Below are positions 56,623 through 64,000 of a stretch of 64,000 nucleotides of DNA, in pieces. Numbering within the stretch: the stretch's first letter is position 1; each line of letters starts with the position of its first letter. The stretch covers positions 1 through 64,000 of the forward strand of contig AAZW01000019.1 in NCBI GenBank assembly GCA_000169995.1. Reading direction: 5' to 3'. The DNA is from Vibrionales bacterium SWAT-3. GTDB lineage: Bacteria; Pseudomonadota; Gammaproteobacteria; Enterobacterales; Vibrionaceae. The notes under the pieces are model-generated. The model was not told where the DNA came from, did no database searches, and saw only the letters and a program-made list of their open reading frames with translations. Position numbers and translations under genes: made by a program.

Positions 56623-56769
56623 ACGTTCTCCTTAACAATCCTTATTCAGTTAAGGGTCAAGTTATGCCCAACAAATGACAGTTAAGTGACGTTTTGAATG
56701 AACTAAAATGAAATTTTCCACGGTTGAGAAACCGATGATTCAACCGTATCAGAGGCTTATTCACCTCAT

Positions 56770-56802
56770 ATAAAAATAAAGCGACCCTAGGCCGCTTTAT
56801 CA
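56770..56802 (-). terminator. Terminator of the RND efflux operon
   Basis: In the leftward direction AAAGCGGCC and GGTCGCTTT pair with one mismatch around a short loop and are followed by ATTTTTAT. Confidence 0.8.
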
Positions 56803-56830
56803 TTCATTGCTTATTTTCTGACTTAAAACT

Positions 56831-59800
56831 CTACAGAGAGAGTGGCTCGTGCTTTTTCACTAAACCAAAATCGGCCAAGATCGCGTAAGCTGCAGGGATC
56901 ATAAACAGCACTAGTAAGGTTGAGGCAAAGATGCCAAATACGATCGAGATAACCAAAGGCTGAATAACCTGAGCTTGCAAGCTGGTTTCAGTGAGCAGAG
57001 GCAACAAACCTGCTGCCGTCGTCATCGAGGTTAAGAACACGGCACGGAAACGCTCACGACTCGCTTTCACCACCGAGTCATGCACGCTATCTCCTTCATC
57101 AACGTGATGACGAATGTATTGAACGAGTAAGATAGAGTCGTTAACTACAATCCCTGCAAGCGACACAAAGCCCATCATACTTGGCATACTTAAGGAATGA
57201 CCAAGCACCCAGTGACCAACTACAACTCCGATAAAGGCTAATGGAATCGCGAGCATCACAACCACAGGCTCTAAATAGCTTCTGAATTGATAACTCAGAA
57301 TCGCAAACACACCAAACAGACCGAGCAAGAAGCCTTTGCCCATAGAGGCGCCCGTCTTGGCTGCATCCTTCGCTTCCCCTTCGAAATCAAAACGTAAGCC
57401 TGGGTACTTCTGAATGAGTTTAGGCGCTTCATCTTTTTGGAACTGAGCCAAGATCGCTGAAGAGCTCGCTTTCTTATTATCAATATCACCAAAGATACTA
57501 ATAGTCCTCAGCCCATCAATACGTTGAATACGTACATAATTACGCTGGAAATCGAGCGTCGCCAGCGTAGCTAACGGAATTTGGCTGCCGTCCGCGGTAA
57601 TGATTGGGAAGTTAGCAAGCTGTTGAATGTCACCCGCTTGCTCTTTATCAAGACGCACCTCTATCGAGATATTCTCAACACCGATTTGAATCTCATCCGC
57701 AGTCTGACCAAAGAAGGCCGCGCGCAGTTGAGAAGCAATCATCTGCCCGTTCACATTGTAGGTTTCAGCGCCTGGGCGCAGCTTAACCAAGATCTCTTCT
57801 TTACCCATGCGCATGTCATCAAGCACACCATGAACACCATCAAACTCATTCAGATAAGCTTGAATATCCAGAGAAGCAGCTTTCAATGCATTAAGGTCAT
57901 CATGCTTGGCACGGATCTCAATCGCTCGTCCACCCGGCCCCATGGTTGGTTGCTTGAAAACCAATGAAATTGGGTCTGCGAGTTCACCAATATCCTCTCG
58001 CCACGCATCGATGAAATCATCGATCACCGTATTGCGGCTCTCAGCACCACGAAGGTCTAAGCGCACGGTAGCCAAGTGCGGGCCAGATTCGTTGGCATCG
58101 GCATTGGCGTTAAACTGGCTGGTGATATGTTCGACTAGCGTGTTGCCCTCTTCCACTTCTTCGCTCCACTGCTCATTCAAGCGCTCAGCAGAAGCCACAA
58201 TCTTATCGACCACTCGCTCGGTTTGAGACAGTGACGCCCCCGGAGGAAGAATGATACGCGCCTCGGCAATATCGCCATCCAACTCAGGGAACGGTTGGAA
58301 TTTCACAACACCACCAGCAATCAAGGAAATAGATAGAAGCAACAAGGTGATAACTCCACCCATAAAGGCGTAGCGGAAAGTCACCACCTTCTCGACCATG
58401 CTCATCAAGGTGGTATTACGGAAGTTCTCAAACTTCTCTAGTAGCACGGTTTTGAAGCGCAGCGCTGGCTTATCGTTTTTCTCTTTGTGTAGCGAATGCG
58501 ACAGGTGATTCGGCAGAATTAAGAAAGCTTCGATCAAGCTCAACGACAGCACCAAAATCAGCACTTGAGGAACGGCCTTAAGTACCGCGCCCATTTCCCC
58601 ATCGAGAAATAACAAGCTACCGAAGATACACACAGTAGTTAAGAAGGAAGACAACACACCGGGAAGTACCTTCTTAACACCGTTATACACCGCGTCATCG
58701 ACGTTTTGCCCCCGGTCTAGGTGGGAGGCTATCGATTCGGCGATCACAATGGCGTCGTCCATCATAATACCGATTGCCATCAACAAACCGACCAATGACA
58801 TAATGTTGATCGACAACCCTAAGTTGGCCATCAAGAACAATCCGCCAAGAAAGGCTACAGGCAAGCCTGCTGCAACCCAAAAAGAATAACGTAGGCTGAA
58901 GAACAGCCACATGGTTGCGAATACCAACACAATACCTTGCCAGCCATTGCGCACCATCATGGTCAGACGATCCCACAATACAGAGGAGAGATCGTTGGTC
59001 ATTTGCAGAGTCACACCATCAGGTGCAATTGCACGCTGGTCCTCGACAAACTGAGTGACACGCTCTTTGATTCTCAGTGCATCGTCTTCTTTGTTCTTAC
59101 TGATCTTGAGCAGCGCAGAAGGTTTACCATCAAACAACACCTTCTGCTCATCCAGCTCAAAGCGGTCGGTGATCTTGGCAATATCTCGTAAACGGATCAC
59201 AGAGCCATTTGGCGCCGAACCCACTACAATGCTTTCCAGTTCTACGGGCGTGATACGCCTTTCATCGAAGCGAATCAGGAAGTTTTTGTCTGGCGTTTCA
59301 ACGTTACCACTCGGCAGTTTCACATTCTGGCGACCAATTTGATCGGCAATATCACCGACACTCAAACCGAGTTGGCGAATCGCTTGGGTATCAAGTTCAA
59401 CACGATATTGGTGATCAGAGAATCCGCTGACATCAACCAGTGAAACATCGTAATCGAGCTTCATAGTGCGTTTAAGCTCTTCAGCGTATGCCTTCAACTC
59501 CGGCCAAGAGGTGTCCGCCGTAATCGCGATATCAACGACTGGCTCATTCCAATCCAGCTCTTGTACGACAGGTGATTCAATCTCTGTAGGAAAATCGTTG
59601 ATCGAGTTGATCTGAGTTTGCACATCCACCAGCATTCGGCCGATATCCGCTTTCTCATTCAATTTAAGAATTAGACGTGCGCTGCCTTCGATCGCTTCAC
59701 ATTGGGTTTCTTCAATGTTCGCTAAACCATCGACCGCGTCTTCCATTCGCACACATAGGCTCTCTTCAACCTCTTGTGGAGAGGCCCCCGGGTAAACAAT

Positions 59801-59938
59801 CGCTGCCATAATGTAAGGCGGATCATAGGCAGGAAAGGTTTCGCGTTTGATGGTAGATAACGAACTCAAACCCAATATCAGCAAGCCAAGCATCAACAAG
59901 TTGGCTGCGGTTGGGTGTCTTGAGAAGAACTTAATCAT
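56831..59938 (-). CDS. RND-family efflux permease
   Basis: 1035 residues. The N-terminal helix is followed by the large periplasmic porter domain; LMAIGIMMDDAIVIAE near 385-400 contains the paired Asp of transmembrane helix 4 used in proton transfer, and the second half repeats the fold with GFVSLAGIVVNDSILLVQYI near 927. It exports small molecules across the envelope with the adaptor encoded upstream. The start overlaps the adaptor stop by 4 bp. The substrate cannot be told. Confidence 0.95.
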   Translation of the reverse strand: MIKFFSRHPTAANLLMLGLLILGLSSLSTIKRETFPAYDPPYIMAAIVYPGASPQEVEESLCVRMEDAVDGLANIEETQCEAIEGSARLILKLNEKADIGRMLVDVQTQINSINDFPTEIESPVVQELDWNEPVVDIAITADTSWPELKAYAEELKRTMKLDYDVSLVDVSGFSDHQYRVELDTQAIRQLGLSVGDIADQIGRQNVKLPSGNVETPDKNFLIRFDERRITPVELESIVVGSAPNGSVIRLRDIAKITDRFELDEQKVLFDGKPSALLKISKNKEDDALRIKERVTQFVEDQRAIAPDGVTLQMTNDLSSVLWDRLTMMVRNGWQGIVLVFATMWLFFSLRYSFWVAAGLPVAFLGGLFLMANLGLSINIMSLVGLLMAIGIMMDDAIVIAESIASHLDRGQNVDDAVYNGVKKVLPGVLSSFLTTVCIFGSLLFLDGEMGAVLKAVPQVLILVLSLSLIEAFLILPNHLSHSLHKEKNDKPALRFKTVLLEKFENFRNTTLMSMVEKVVTFRYAFMGGVITLLLLSISLIAGGVVKFQPFPELDGDIAEARIILPPGASLSQTERVVDKIVASAERLNEQWSEEVEEGNTLVEHITSQFNANADANESGPHLATVRLDLRGAESRNTVIDDFIDAWREDIGELADPISLVFKQPTMGPGGRAIEIRAKHDDLNALKAASLDIQAYLNEFDGVHGVLDDMRMGKEEILVKLRPGAETYNVNGQMIASQLRAAFFGQTADEIQIGVENISIEVRLDKEQAGDIQQLANFPIITADGSQIPLATLATLDFQRNYVRIQRIDGLRTISIFGDIDNKKASSSAILAQFQKDEAPKLIQKYPGLRFDFEGEAKDAAKTGASMGKGFLLGLFGVFAILSYQFRSYLEPVVVMLAIPLAFIGVVVGHWVLGHSLSMPSMMGFVSLAGIVVNDSILLVQYIRHHVDEGDSVHDSVVKASRERFRAVFLTSMTTAAGLLPLLTETSLQAQVIQPLVISIVFGIFASTLLVLFMIPAAYAILADFGLVKKHEPLSL

Positions 59939-61272
59939 GAAGCGCGCTCCTCACTGTCAGCGGAAAGCTCATCACTATTTGAACCAGACTCTTTCAGCAG
60001 CATGCCTTCAATGGCAGGCAGAACGTCGTTGAGAACCAATTTGTCTCCCGTCTGCAACTCGCCACTAATCACCACTTGGTTATCTCGGCGGTAAAGTACT
60101 TCGACACTCACAACCTTCAAACGCTGGTTTTCATCCATTAAATAGATCTTATCGCCATGTAGAGCGCGTTCGGGTACAACCCAACTTGGATTGGCTAAGC
60201 CTTCAATCTCCGCTTTGACGAACATACCATTTACCAAAGGGGTGGCACTGTTTGGCTGAAGCGCAGAATAGTCTTGATTGATTTCAAGGATGATGCCCGC
60301 TGTCGCTTGGTTTTCATCCACAGTCTCACTGATTCGTGCAACCTTGGCTGGCCAAGTCAGATTTAAGCTGCCACTGTTCAGCTGAATGCTTGCCTTAGTT
60401 GGCGTTTGATATGGGTTTGGGATGCCTGATGCATCTCGAGGAAACTGAGTAAAGCTTGAGGCTAAAGTTTGCATATCGTGAATAGAGAGTTGTGCCTCAA
60501 CCTCCATAACGTCAATCCCATGAGCAATGAACATCTCTTGCTGGAGATTAACCACTTGGTTCTGTTCAATATCGACTTGAGCGATTCGCATCGGTCTAGG
60601 TAAGGTGATGGTGGTTTTATCCAAAGAGCGTTGCGCTTCTTTGACCTTAGAGACATTGACCTTAATCACCGCTTGTGCAACACGCTTTTCATCTGGCATT
60701 AAGGCGATTTGGTTCTGTATATCTAACACCAGCTTCTGTTGGGAGAGTGCGCTCTGCTGTTGAAGATCGACATCGGACTGAGAGGTCAGCCCTTTCTTAC
60801 GCAGATCTTGTTTACGTTGTAGCTCTTTATTACTGATCACTAAACGATTTTTTTCGATCTTCAGTGTCTGTTTCAGGTTCTGTTCTTCTTGGTTCAGTTT
60901 CTCTAGTGAGGTCTGGCTCGATTTAAGATCTGCTTCGGCTTGTACCAACTTCAACTCGTAATCCAAAGGATCGATCTTAAGCACCTCAGTTCCTGCTGGG
61001 ATCACTTGCCCTTTCTCAAGATCGGGGTGTCGATAAACGATCTGTCCTGTTACTTCGGCAATCGCTTTCCATTCAACCTTAGGTACCACTTTACCAAAAC
61101 CAACCGCCAATGGCGCGATCATCTGCTTCTCTAAACTGACAGTTTCAACCAAGCGCGCCCTGTCGCCGGCAGGCTTAGTTGGTAAATCTGGCTTCAAGTT
61201 AATCGCCACCACTAGGCCAATCACACCAACGGCTAAGGCTGGGAAGAAAAGGAGCTTTTTATTTATTCTCAT
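59935..61272 (-). CDS. RND efflux periplasmic adaptor (HlyD/MFP family)
   Basis: 445 residues. The N-terminal anchor (about 7-24) is followed by a split lipoyl domain (GQVIPAGTEVLKIDPLDYEL near 95) and a long coiled-coil hairpin (about 115-185, Lys/Glu/Gln-rich), then beta-barrel domains. It links the RND pump to an outer-membrane channel, which is not encoded here. The ATG overlaps the tetR stop (TAATG) and the stop overlaps the pump start. Confidence 0.92.
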   Translation of the reverse strand: MRINKKLLFFPALAVGVIGLVVAINLKPDLPTKPAGDRARLVETVSLEKQMIAPLAVGFGKVVPKVEWKAIAEVTGQIVYRHPDLEKGQVIPAGTEVLKIDPLDYELKLVQAEADLKSSQTSLEKLNQEEQNLKQTLKIEKNRLVISNKELQRKQDLRKKGLTSQSDVDLQQQSALSQQKLVLDIQNQIALMPDEKRVAQAVIKVNVSKVKEAQRSLDKTTITLPRPMRIAQVDIEQNQVVNLQQEMFIAHGIDVMEVEAQLSIHDMQTLASSFTQFPRDASGIPNPYQTPTKASIQLNSGSLNLTWPAKVARISETVDENQATAGIILEINQDYSALQPNSATPLVNGMFVKAEIEGLANPSWVVPERALHGDKIYLMDENQRLKVVSVEVLYRRDNQVVISGELQTGDKLVLNDVLPAIEGMLLKESGSNSDELSADSEERAS

Positions 61273-61934
61273 TATTTTGGTTCCTGCAAAGATGAAGGGC
61301 TTGGTGCATTGATAAAGCCTTCCGTCATCAGTTGAATGTTGTGTTCGATTAATCGGTTGAGAAAGGCTTCATTAAGCTCGATGCCATGAATAGCCAGCAA
61401 AGGCGGAGGTGCTATAAAAGGAAACACTATCAAGCTTATATACGACACGCGGCAGAGCTTAGGATCCATACCCTTGCGCAAAACGCCTTGTGCCATCAGC
61501 TTTTCAAAAATGACATCTTGGGCGGGTTTGGTTACATCGAGAAAGACCTTCTCTAGCAGTTCTCTCTGCACCTCTGAAGGCGGCATATTCATCACTTGGG
61601 CAATTAAGCGAGGGAACTTAGGAACCTTGACCATCTCTTTGTAGTAAGTCCGCATTAAATCGAGAAAGTTTTCGTGGCTGCTCTCTGCTACCAGCTTATG
61701 CATCTGCAGCTGCATTGGTCGCAACGTTTCACGCAGCATTGCTTCAAACAACCCTGCTTTGTTACCAAAGTAATAACGAATCATCGCGATATTCACACCA
61801 GCTCGTTCAGCAATTAAACGAGTGGAGACCTTGTCATATGGTTGAACGACGAACAGATCACGAGCATGCTCAATTAGCAACTGCCTGACATCGAGATTCT
61901 GCTGCGGTCGTCCTGCTTTGCGCCCTGCCATCAC
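61272..61934 (-). CDS. TetR-family regulator of the RND operon
   Basis: 220 residues. The helix-turn-helix is at about 38-62 (VSTRLIAERAGVNIAMIRYYFGNKAGLFEAML), typical of TetR. The C-terminal ligand domain is hydrophobic. It is the first gene of a three-gene operon with the adaptor and the pump, so it probably represses its own operon and is released by a pump substrate. Two palindromes lie upstream (61951-61970, 62016-62031). Confidence 0.93.
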   Translation of the reverse strand: MMAGRKAGRPQQNLDVRQLLIEHARDLFVVQPYDKVSTRLIAERAGVNIAMIRYYFGNKAGLFEAMLRETLRPMQLQMHKLVAESSHENFLDLMRTYYKEMVKVPKFPRLIAQVMNMPPSEVQRELLEKVFLDVTKPAQDVIFEKLMAQGVLRKGMDPKLCRVSYISLIVFPFIAPPPLLAIHGIELNEAFLNRLIEHNIQLMTEGFINAPSPSSLQEPK

Positions 61935-61950
61935 TGAAACCTACTAACCT

Positions 61951-61970
61951 AATTAATCACACGATTAATT
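61951..61970. promoter_or_regulatory. Palindromic operator AATTAATC-ACAC-GATTAATT
   Basis: Two perfect 8-base arms around ACAC, starting 16 bp upstream of the tetR start codon. The symmetry and position fit autorepression by the TetR protein. Confidence 0.75.
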
Positions 61971-62015
61971 ATAGGGATAAATCGATACACTGGCAGAAGA
62001 TTAATTACTCACTAT

Positions 62016-62031
62016 TTAATCAATTGATTAA
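62016..62031. promoter_or_regulatory. Second palindrome TTAATCAATTGATTAA
   Basis: A perfect 16-bp palindrome carrying the same TTAATC / GATTAA half sites as the operator at 61951 but with closer spacing, 82 bp upstream of tetR. It may be a second, differently spaced site. Confidence 0.5.
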
Positions 62032-62237
62032 TTAATTTAAACGCGCTTGTGATTTTTTTGGTGAATCGTTCCATTAAAAAGATTTACTACAAAGTTTTAA
62101 CCTACACATAAGCCAAACGATAAACTAACCACCCAACCTAAAAACCACAAGCAGATGATAAAACCAATAAACACAACCCTGACAGCACAAACCAAACCAA
62201 AACGCCGCTAATGTATGCTGATATTGGATTTTCTTGT

Positions 62238-62266
62238 TTGACGCTCAGAATAAATTACGGTAAATA
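62238..62266 (+). promoter_or_regulatory. Probable leucine-operon promoter
   Basis: TTGACG at 62238-62243 and TAAATA at 62261-62266 are 17 bp apart. Transcription from here would start about 30 bp before the leader peptide. The -10 box is imperfect. Confidence 0.45.
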
Positions 62267-62300
62267 TGGTGTTAACAGTTTATTTACGGATATTTGTGTA

Positions 62301-62363
62301 ATGATTTTTTCTTCTTCTCGACTGCTGAAACTTCTCCTTATCGTGAACCAATCGCGCGGGTAA
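62301..62363 (+). CDS. leuL: leu operon leader peptide
   Basis: Twenty codons: MIFSSSRLLKLLLIVNQSRG. Five of six codons from residue 8 to 13 are Leu (LLKLLL), the control region of a leucine attenuator. It is followed by an intrinsic terminator at 62393 and by leuA. Ribosome stalling at the Leu codons would leave 62354-62360 free to pair with the terminator arm. Confidence 0.9.
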   Translation: MIFSSSRLLKLLLIVNQSRG

Positions 62364-62418
62364 GTTGTGGGTCAAGAACTACACAAATATTAAAACCCGC
62401 GCTGAGCGGGTTTTTTTG
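62354..62418 (+). terminator. leu attenuator: terminator and competing antiterminator
   Basis: The terminator stem is AACCCGC (62394-62400) with GCGGGTT (62406-62412), loop GCTGA, followed by seven T. The segment GCGCGGG (62354-62360), which is inside the leader reading frame after the Leu codons, is complementary to CCCGCGC (62396-62402). Pairing of these two would prevent the terminator from forming when ribosomes stall for lack of leucyl-tRNA. Confidence 0.85.
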
Positions 62419-62499
62419 TAACTGGCACTTTTAAAAGAACATCATTCTCAATAATAATTTGGATAGCAATCGATACAATATCGATATAAGGAAGCACCC

Positions 62500-64000
62500 A
62501 TGAACGATCAAGTGATAATTTTTGATACGACTTTACGTGACGGCGAGCAGGCTCTAGCTGCAAGCCTGACAGTAAAAGAGAAGTTACAAATTGCTTATGC
62601 ACTTGAAAGACTGGGTGTGGACGTAATCGAAGCTGGCTTCCCAGTGTCATCACCAGGTGATTTTGAGTCAGTACAAACCATCGCAAAAAACATCAAAGAT
62701 AGTCGTATCTGTGCCCTTTCTCGTGCGGTAGCGAAAGATATCGATGCAGCAGCTGAAGCGTTAAAAGTGGCTGAGCAGTTCCGTATTCATACCTTTATTT
62801 CTACTTCAACAGTACACGTACAAGACAAGCTTCGTCGCAGCTACGATGACGTGGTTGAAATGGCAGTCAAAGCCGTTAAACACGCACGTAACTACACTGA
62901 TGATGTTGAGTTTTCTTGTGAAGATGCAGGTCGTACGCCTATCGATAATCTATGTCGCATGGTTGAAGCTGCTATCAACGCAGGCGCAAAAACCATCAAT
63001 ATTCCAGATACAGTGGGCTACACAGTGCCTAACGAGTTTGGCGGTATTATCAAAACGCTATTTGACCGTGTACCAAACATCGATCAAGCGATCATCTCTG
63101 TTCACTGTCACGATGATTTAGGCATGTCGGTTGCTAACTCAATCGCAGCGGTACAAGCGGGTGCTCGCCAAGTTGAAGGTACCATTAACGGCATTGGTGA
63201 GCGTGCGGGTAACTGTTCTTTAGAAGAGATCGCAATGATCATCAAGACTCGTCAAGAGTTATTAGGTGTTCATACCGGCCTAGACCACCAAGAGATCCAC
63301 CGTACCAGTAAGTTGGTGAGCCAGCTTTGCCACATGCCGATTCAAGACAACAAAGCGATCGTTGGTGCTAACGCATTCAGCCACTCTTCAGGTATCCACC
63401 AAGATGGCATGCTAAAGAACAAAAACACTTACGAGATCATGACTCCTGAGTCTATTGGCTTGAAAAACAAAGCATTGAACTTAACAAGCCGTAGTGGTCG
63501 TGCTGCTGTTAAGAGCCACATGGACGCAATGGGTTACAAAGACAACGAGTACAGCCTAGATTCATTGTACGAAGACTTCTTGAAGCTTGCTGACCGTAAA
63601 GGCCAAGTCTTCGATTACGACTTAGAAGCACTAATGCACTTCGCAAACCTACGTGACGAAGATGACTTCTATAAACTTAACTACCTAAGCGTACAATCTG
63701 GTAGTGTAATGTCTACAACCAGCATCAAGCTGCAATGTGGTGATGAAGAGAAATGCGAAGCGGCTGTAGGTAATGGCCCAGTTGACGCACTATACCAATG
63801 TATCTACCGCTTAACTGGCTACGAAATAGTACTAGATAAGTTCGACCTAACCGCAAAAGGTGAAGGTGAAGACGGTTTAGGCCAAGCTGACATTATTGCA
63901 AACTATAAAGGTCGTAAGTACCACGGCACAGGCGTTTCAACTGACATCGTTGAAGCTTCTGGTCAGGCGCTATTGCACGTTATCAACAGCATTCAACGTG
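62500..64000 (+). CDS. leuA: 2-isopropylmalate synthase LeuA, 3' end outside window
   Basis: The start [20 protein letters not shown] has the DTTLRDGEQ acetyl-CoA-condensing signature; [15 protein letters not shown] near 205 carries the metal-binding HxH-like residues and [12 protein letters not shown] the following loop. 500 residues are in the window and the frame is open to the end; the family length is about 515. It condenses acetyl-CoA with 2-oxoisovalerate, the first committed step to leucine. AAGGAAGC stands before the ATG. Confidence 0.97.
   Translation, partial: MNDQVIIFDTTLRDGEQALAASLTVKEKLQIAYALERLGVDVIEAGFPVSSPGDFESVQTIAKNIKDSRICALSRAVAKDIDAAAEALKVAEQFRIHTFISTSTVHVQDKLRRSYDDVVEMAVKAVKHARNYTDDVEFSCEDAGRTPIDNLCRMVEAAINAGAKTINIPDTVGYTVPNEFGGIIKTLFDRVPNIDQAIISVHCHDDLGMSVANSIAAVQAGARQVEGTINGIGERAGNCSLEEIAMIIKTRQELLGVHTGLDHQEIHRTSKLVSQLCHMPIQDNKAIVGANAFSHSSGIHQDGMLKNKNTYEIMTPESIGLKNKALNLTSRSGRAAVKSHMDAMGYKDNEYSLDSLYEDFLKLADRKGQVFDYDLEALMHFANLRDEDDFYKLNYLSVQSGSVMSTTSIKLQCGDEEKCEAAVGNGPVDALYQCIYRLTGYEIVLDKFDLTAKGEGEDGLGQADIIANYKGRKYHGTGVSTDIVEASGQALLHVINSIQR

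Noticed and set aside
62390..62686. 98-residue leftward frame over the attenuator and the leuA start
   Set aside because: Antisense to leuA and to the attenuator; no independent support.

Overview
The window looks like chromosome 1 of a Vibrio. The order glmS, deoR-type regulator, pyk, ilvIH, acyl-CoA ligase, leuO, leuA and the protein sequences are typical of Vibrionaceae. I cannot name the species from the sequence alone. The left 41 kb are accessory DNA (IS elements, a type VI secretion system, Tn7-like transposition genes). The right 23 kb are ordinary core chromosome.

Left part (1-30240). A partial IS5-family (IS903-like) element (1-730) has truncated the last gene of a long leftward T6SS operon. 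Reading that operon in its own direction from 26691: tssA, hcp, tssB, tssC, a second tssC-like gene, tssE, tssF, tssG, clpV (tssH); then an unusual module of an ATP-grasp D-Ala-D-Ala ligase homologue, an MFS permease fused to two sensor-like domains, and two periplasmic binding proteins; then FHA protein tagH, tssJ, tssK, tssL, a small SPOR-like protein, tssM in two overlapping frames, two unknown genes and a minimal protein kinase. Divergently at 27372-30237 lie vgrG (also split by a frame change), a T6SS-linked unknown and a PAAR tip protein.

Middle part (30400-40950). A complete prototypic Tn7-type set, tnsA-tnsB-tnsC-tnsD-tnsE, reads leftward (tnsE is frameshifted). Its right end, with three TnsB-type sites on a 20-bp period, finishes at 38137. 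Four bases further on begins a second, small Tn7-like element (38142-40944). It has its own left and right ends, no tns genes, a single serine hydrolase gene, and an intact ISL3-family IS with a perfect 8-bp target duplication. The small element is flanked by ACACC on both sides and its right end lies 26 bp beyond the glmS stop codon, which is the classical attTn7 position. So two Tn7-like elements sit in tandem at attTn7. No left end for the larger element is visible between the tns genes and the left edge of the window, so the simplest reading is that the T6SS is cargo of the larger element. That is inference, because the left end lies outside the window.

Right part (40971-64000). glmS and a DeoR-type regulator, pyruvate kinase, a GntR/FCD regulator, a 43-residue membrane miniprotein, a PAS-GGDEF diguanylate cyclase, ilvIH, a long-chain acyl-CoA ligase, leuO, a glycosyltransferase-like protein, a PAP2 phosphatase, a TetR-controlled RND efflux pair with palindromic operators, and the start of the leucine operon with a readable leader peptide and attenuator.

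Five single-base frame breaks occur (two in the IS5 transposase, one each in tssM, vgrG and tnsE), each next to a short homopolymer run and all in the accessory half. They could be real decay or sequencing error; this decides whether the T6SS and TnsE should be considered functional.
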